Positions 62,212 through 64,000 of a DNA stretch of 64,000 nucleotides are shown here, piece after piece. The stretch is taken from NCBI RefSeq assembly GCF_019656335.1, contig NZ_BPLZ01000004.1, forward strand, positions 124,001 through 188,000. Reading direction: 5' to 3'. The DNA comes from Pseudomonas sp. NCCP-436 (GTDB lineage Bacteria; Pseudomonadota; Gammaproteobacteria; Pseudomonadales; Pseudomonadaceae). The translations under genes and the position numbers were made by a program. Every line of letters begins with the position of its first letter. Positions within the stretch are counted from its first letter, which is position 1. Below the pieces are notes generated by a model that was not told the origin of the DNA, did no database searches, and was given only the letters and a program-made list of their open reading frames with translations.

Positions 62212-63009
62212 TCAGCCAAACACGGTGACCGTCTGCCGGCTCAGGGCGATCAGTTCGCCGGCTGCGCTCCACAACCCTGCCGCCACATGGCCGTAGCCGT
62301 CGCGGGCATGTTCAATTTCGGCCCGGTACAGACACCAGTCGTCAGTGTTCAGCTGCGGCAGCGGCTGGACGAACTCGATAGTCCAGGTCAGCGAACTGCC
62401 AGGCGCAGGCTGCCTGAGGTGCGACAAAACCGCCGGCGGCCAGGCGTCGACCAGCGCAAGCAAATGTGCCTCGGTCATAGTCTGCACCACTGGCTCGTCA
62501 CGCAGCCGTACCCAGCCGCCCATCTGGCGCGATCTGTCATGGCTGAATGGCATACCGCCAAGCCCCCAGCGCATGGCCAGGTAACGGGTGAAAGCCGGCG
62601 TCACCCCGGGGATGAAGGGCAGCTCGCGGCAGTCCTCGGGAGGTGCGATCTGCGGAGCCGGCAAAGCCTCGACCATCACGTTGGAAGTGCGCGCCGCTCC
62701 AAAGCTGGCCTGTACCAGCGTCATCACCTGGCCATTCTGGATCGCCCGCAGACACAGCTGACTGACCGAGCTGCCCTCACGCAACACTTCGACCTGCAGC
62801 TCCAAAGCCGTATCGGCGGCCACCGGGCCGACAAAGGTGGTAGCCAGCGAACGCAGCGCCCGCCCCTTCGGAACCCGCGCACGCAATGCCTCGTAAGCCA
62901 GTGCCACCACCAGTCCACCGAAACTCGCCCGGCCCTGCCCCCACTGCGCCGGTATCACCACCGCTGCAGGGTCACGGCGCACAGCTTCGAGCATCTCGGA
63001 AAAGCGCAT
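62212..63009 (-). CDS. Acyl-CoA thioesterase family protein (TesB-like double hotdog)
   Basis: A 265-residue protein. The start MRFSEMLEA and the segment WGQGRASFGGLVVALAYEAL are typical of the thioesterase-like (4HBT_3) family, and the second half contains SSLTWTIEFVQPLPQ and a C-terminal AAGLWSAAGELIALSRQTVTVFG. The start at 63009 has a GAGGTG site; the open frame continues 56 codons upstream, but that sequence is not family-like. The exact acyl substrate is unknown. Confidence 0.82.
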   Translation of the reverse strand: MRFSEMLEAVRRDPAAVVIPAQWGQGRASFGGLVVALAYEALRARVPKGRALRSLATTFVGPVAADTALELQVEVLREGSSVSQLCLRAIQNGQVMTLVQASFGAARTSNVMVEALPAPQIAPPEDCRELPFIPGVTPAFTRYLAMRWGLGGMPFSHDRSRQMGGWVRLRDEPVVQTMTEAHLLALVDAWPPAVLSHLRQPAPGSSLTWTIEFVQPLPQLNTDDWCLYRAEIEHARDGYGHVAAGLWSAAGELIALSRQTVTVFG

Positions 63010-63223
63010 ATACACCTCATGACAGGTCAAGGCTGTCCATCTTAGGTTCTGCAGGAAATGCCGTCGAGCGCAGGCCTGGCAAGACAAAGAGCATTCAGCG
63101 GCACCTCGACATGCTATCGGGCGCAGGATCGCAAAGATGAAGGCGCGCCTGCAGAACCTGCACAGACTCCAGACCATGGTTGATGAGCCGGATCAAGTGT
63201 GCACAACAGGTTGCCTGCTGATG

Positions 63224-64000
63224 CTAGTGCCGCACTCGCCATGGCAACGCCCGGCGCAACTCCCTCAGGGCCCGCCGCAAAGCCCGCGGTGAGGCAGGCG
63301 CACTCGCATAGCGTTGCTGCTCAAAGCAATCGGCAAAGGCCTCGATCAGCTGCGCCTGCTGCGGTAAGGCAAGTGCGGCTCGCCGGGCAAAACTGCGTGC
63401 CCCCTCCCCTGGCAGGCGCTGCACGCCATGGCGGGCCATCTGGCGTTCAAAACCTTGCCAAAGTCGCCCCAGCAAATCCGCACGGTGGCGCCAGGGTTTC
63501 AGGAGCCAAAGAGCCAACACCCCCAGCGACAACGTCATCACGCCAGTGATCAGCAAAGCCAGGCGCTGCCAGTCGAGGGTACCGAACCAGCCATTCAATA
63601 ACCGCAGCTGCTGGTCACCCTGATAGCCCAGAACCCAGCGCTGCCAGCCGTAATTTAGGCCATCCCAGCTCAGCCGTAACTGATTGAGCCAGGCCAGCTC
63701 GCGGTATCGCAACGGCGAGAATGGCTGATCACCTAGAAAGCCTTCCTCGCCGGCCAGTGCCTCCTGCGAGCCGTTCTCGATACGCTGCGGCGCTACCTGG
63801 AAGGTTGGATCGACACTGCGCCAGCCACTGCCCGGTTGCCAGTATTCGACCCAGGCATGGGCGTCGAACTGGCGTATCTGGAAATAGTTGCCGGCCGGAT
63901 TGAATTCGCCGCCCTGGTAACCGGCCACAACCCGCGCCGGAATACCGGCGGCGCGCAGCACGAAGGTCATCGCCCCGGCATAATGAGCGCAGAAGCCGCG
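63224..64000 (-). CDS. tgpA: Transglutaminase-domain membrane protein, C-terminal part (TgpA-like, partial)
   Basis: The frame is open to the window edge, giving the last 258 residues. The catalytic cysteine is in GFCAHYAGAMTFVLRAAGIPARVV, the histidine in DAHAWVEYW, and the aspartate in DPTF. A membrane helix (LALLITGVMTLSLGVLALWLL) and a cytoplasmic tail follow. This is the layout of P. aeruginosa TgpA, an essential periplasmic transglutaminase-like protein. The N-terminal membrane region lies beyond the window. Confidence 0.85.
   Translation of the reverse strand, partial: RGFCAHYAGAMTFVLRAAGIPARVVAGYQGGEFNPAGNYFQIRQFDAHAWVEYWQPGSGWRSVDPTFQVAPQRIENGSQEALAGEEGFLGDQPFSPLRYRELAWLNQLRLSWDGLNYGWQRWVLGYQGDQQLRLLNGWFGTLDWQRLALLITGVMTLSLGVLALWLLKPWRHRADLLGRLWQGFERQMARHGVQRLPGEGARSFARRAALALPQQAQLIEAFADCFEQQRYASAPASPRALRRALRELRRALPWRVRH

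Noticed and set aside
63010..63223. Possible small gene between the thioesterase and the transglutaminase gene
   Set aside because: The 214-base gap has only unsupported short frames; I see no ribosome-binding site, domain or terminator in it.

Overview
The window looks like core chromosome of a Pseudomonas species. The genes are GC-rich and densely packed. Several blocks match arrangements known from that genus: an ldcA/dnaQ/rnhA/gloB/mltD/npp/fabI neighbourhood as in P. aeruginosa, the glucose uptake and Entner-Doudoroff cluster as in P. putida, a MuxABC-OpmB type efflux operon, and tamA-tamB. I see no phage, insertion sequence, CRISPR array, tRNA or rRNA, and no obviously foreign island. 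Gene identities rest on motifs and on remembered family sequences; no database search was run.

Layout. 1-6.0 kb: end of a phosphotransferase-like gene, an SDR oxidoreductase, a small membrane protein, a TSUP permease, nudC coupled to a CheA-like helical protein, and a dienoyl-CoA isomerase-like crotonase. 6.2-10.6 kb (minus strand): lysine decarboxylase ldcA, with a strong hairpin over its ribosome-binding site, then dnaQ, rnhA and a methyltransferase. 10.7-22.1 kb (plus strand): gloB, mltD, the peptide/nucleoside-antibiotic ABC transporter nppA1-A2-B-C-D, and fabI. 22.2-33.0 kb (minus strand): edd-glk-gltR-gtrS and gtsABCD-porin, which import glucose, phosphorylate it, carry it through the Entner-Doudoroff dehydratase and regulate the pathway. 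33.3-35.3 kb: a MucR-like MHYT-GGDEF-EAL protein. 35.5-44.3 kb: muxABC-opmB. 44.5-50.6 kb: tpx, tamB, tamA. 50.7-64 kb: acetyltransferase, exonuclease III, a periplasmic binding protein fused to OmpA, a TerC-family protein, acyl-CoA dehydrogenase with a divergent LysR regulator, DoxX, a MltF-like transglycosylase, TatD, a chemoreceptor, a thioesterase and the end of a transglutaminase-domain membrane protein.

No wholly new multi-gene system is evident. The most interesting items are: (i) NppA2 carries about 105 extra residues that look like a decayed tandem copy of the preceding subdomain; (ii) a two-tier hairpin appears to hide the ldcA Shine-Dalgarno sequence; (iii) A-rich AANAANAA motifs (Hfq/Crc-type) sit at the ribosome-binding sites of edd, gltR, gtsA and the porin gene, so four translation units of the glucose cluster may share one catabolite-repression mechanism; (iv) a 13-bp inverted-repeat pair lies in front of doxX; (v) a structured leader precedes the TerC gene.
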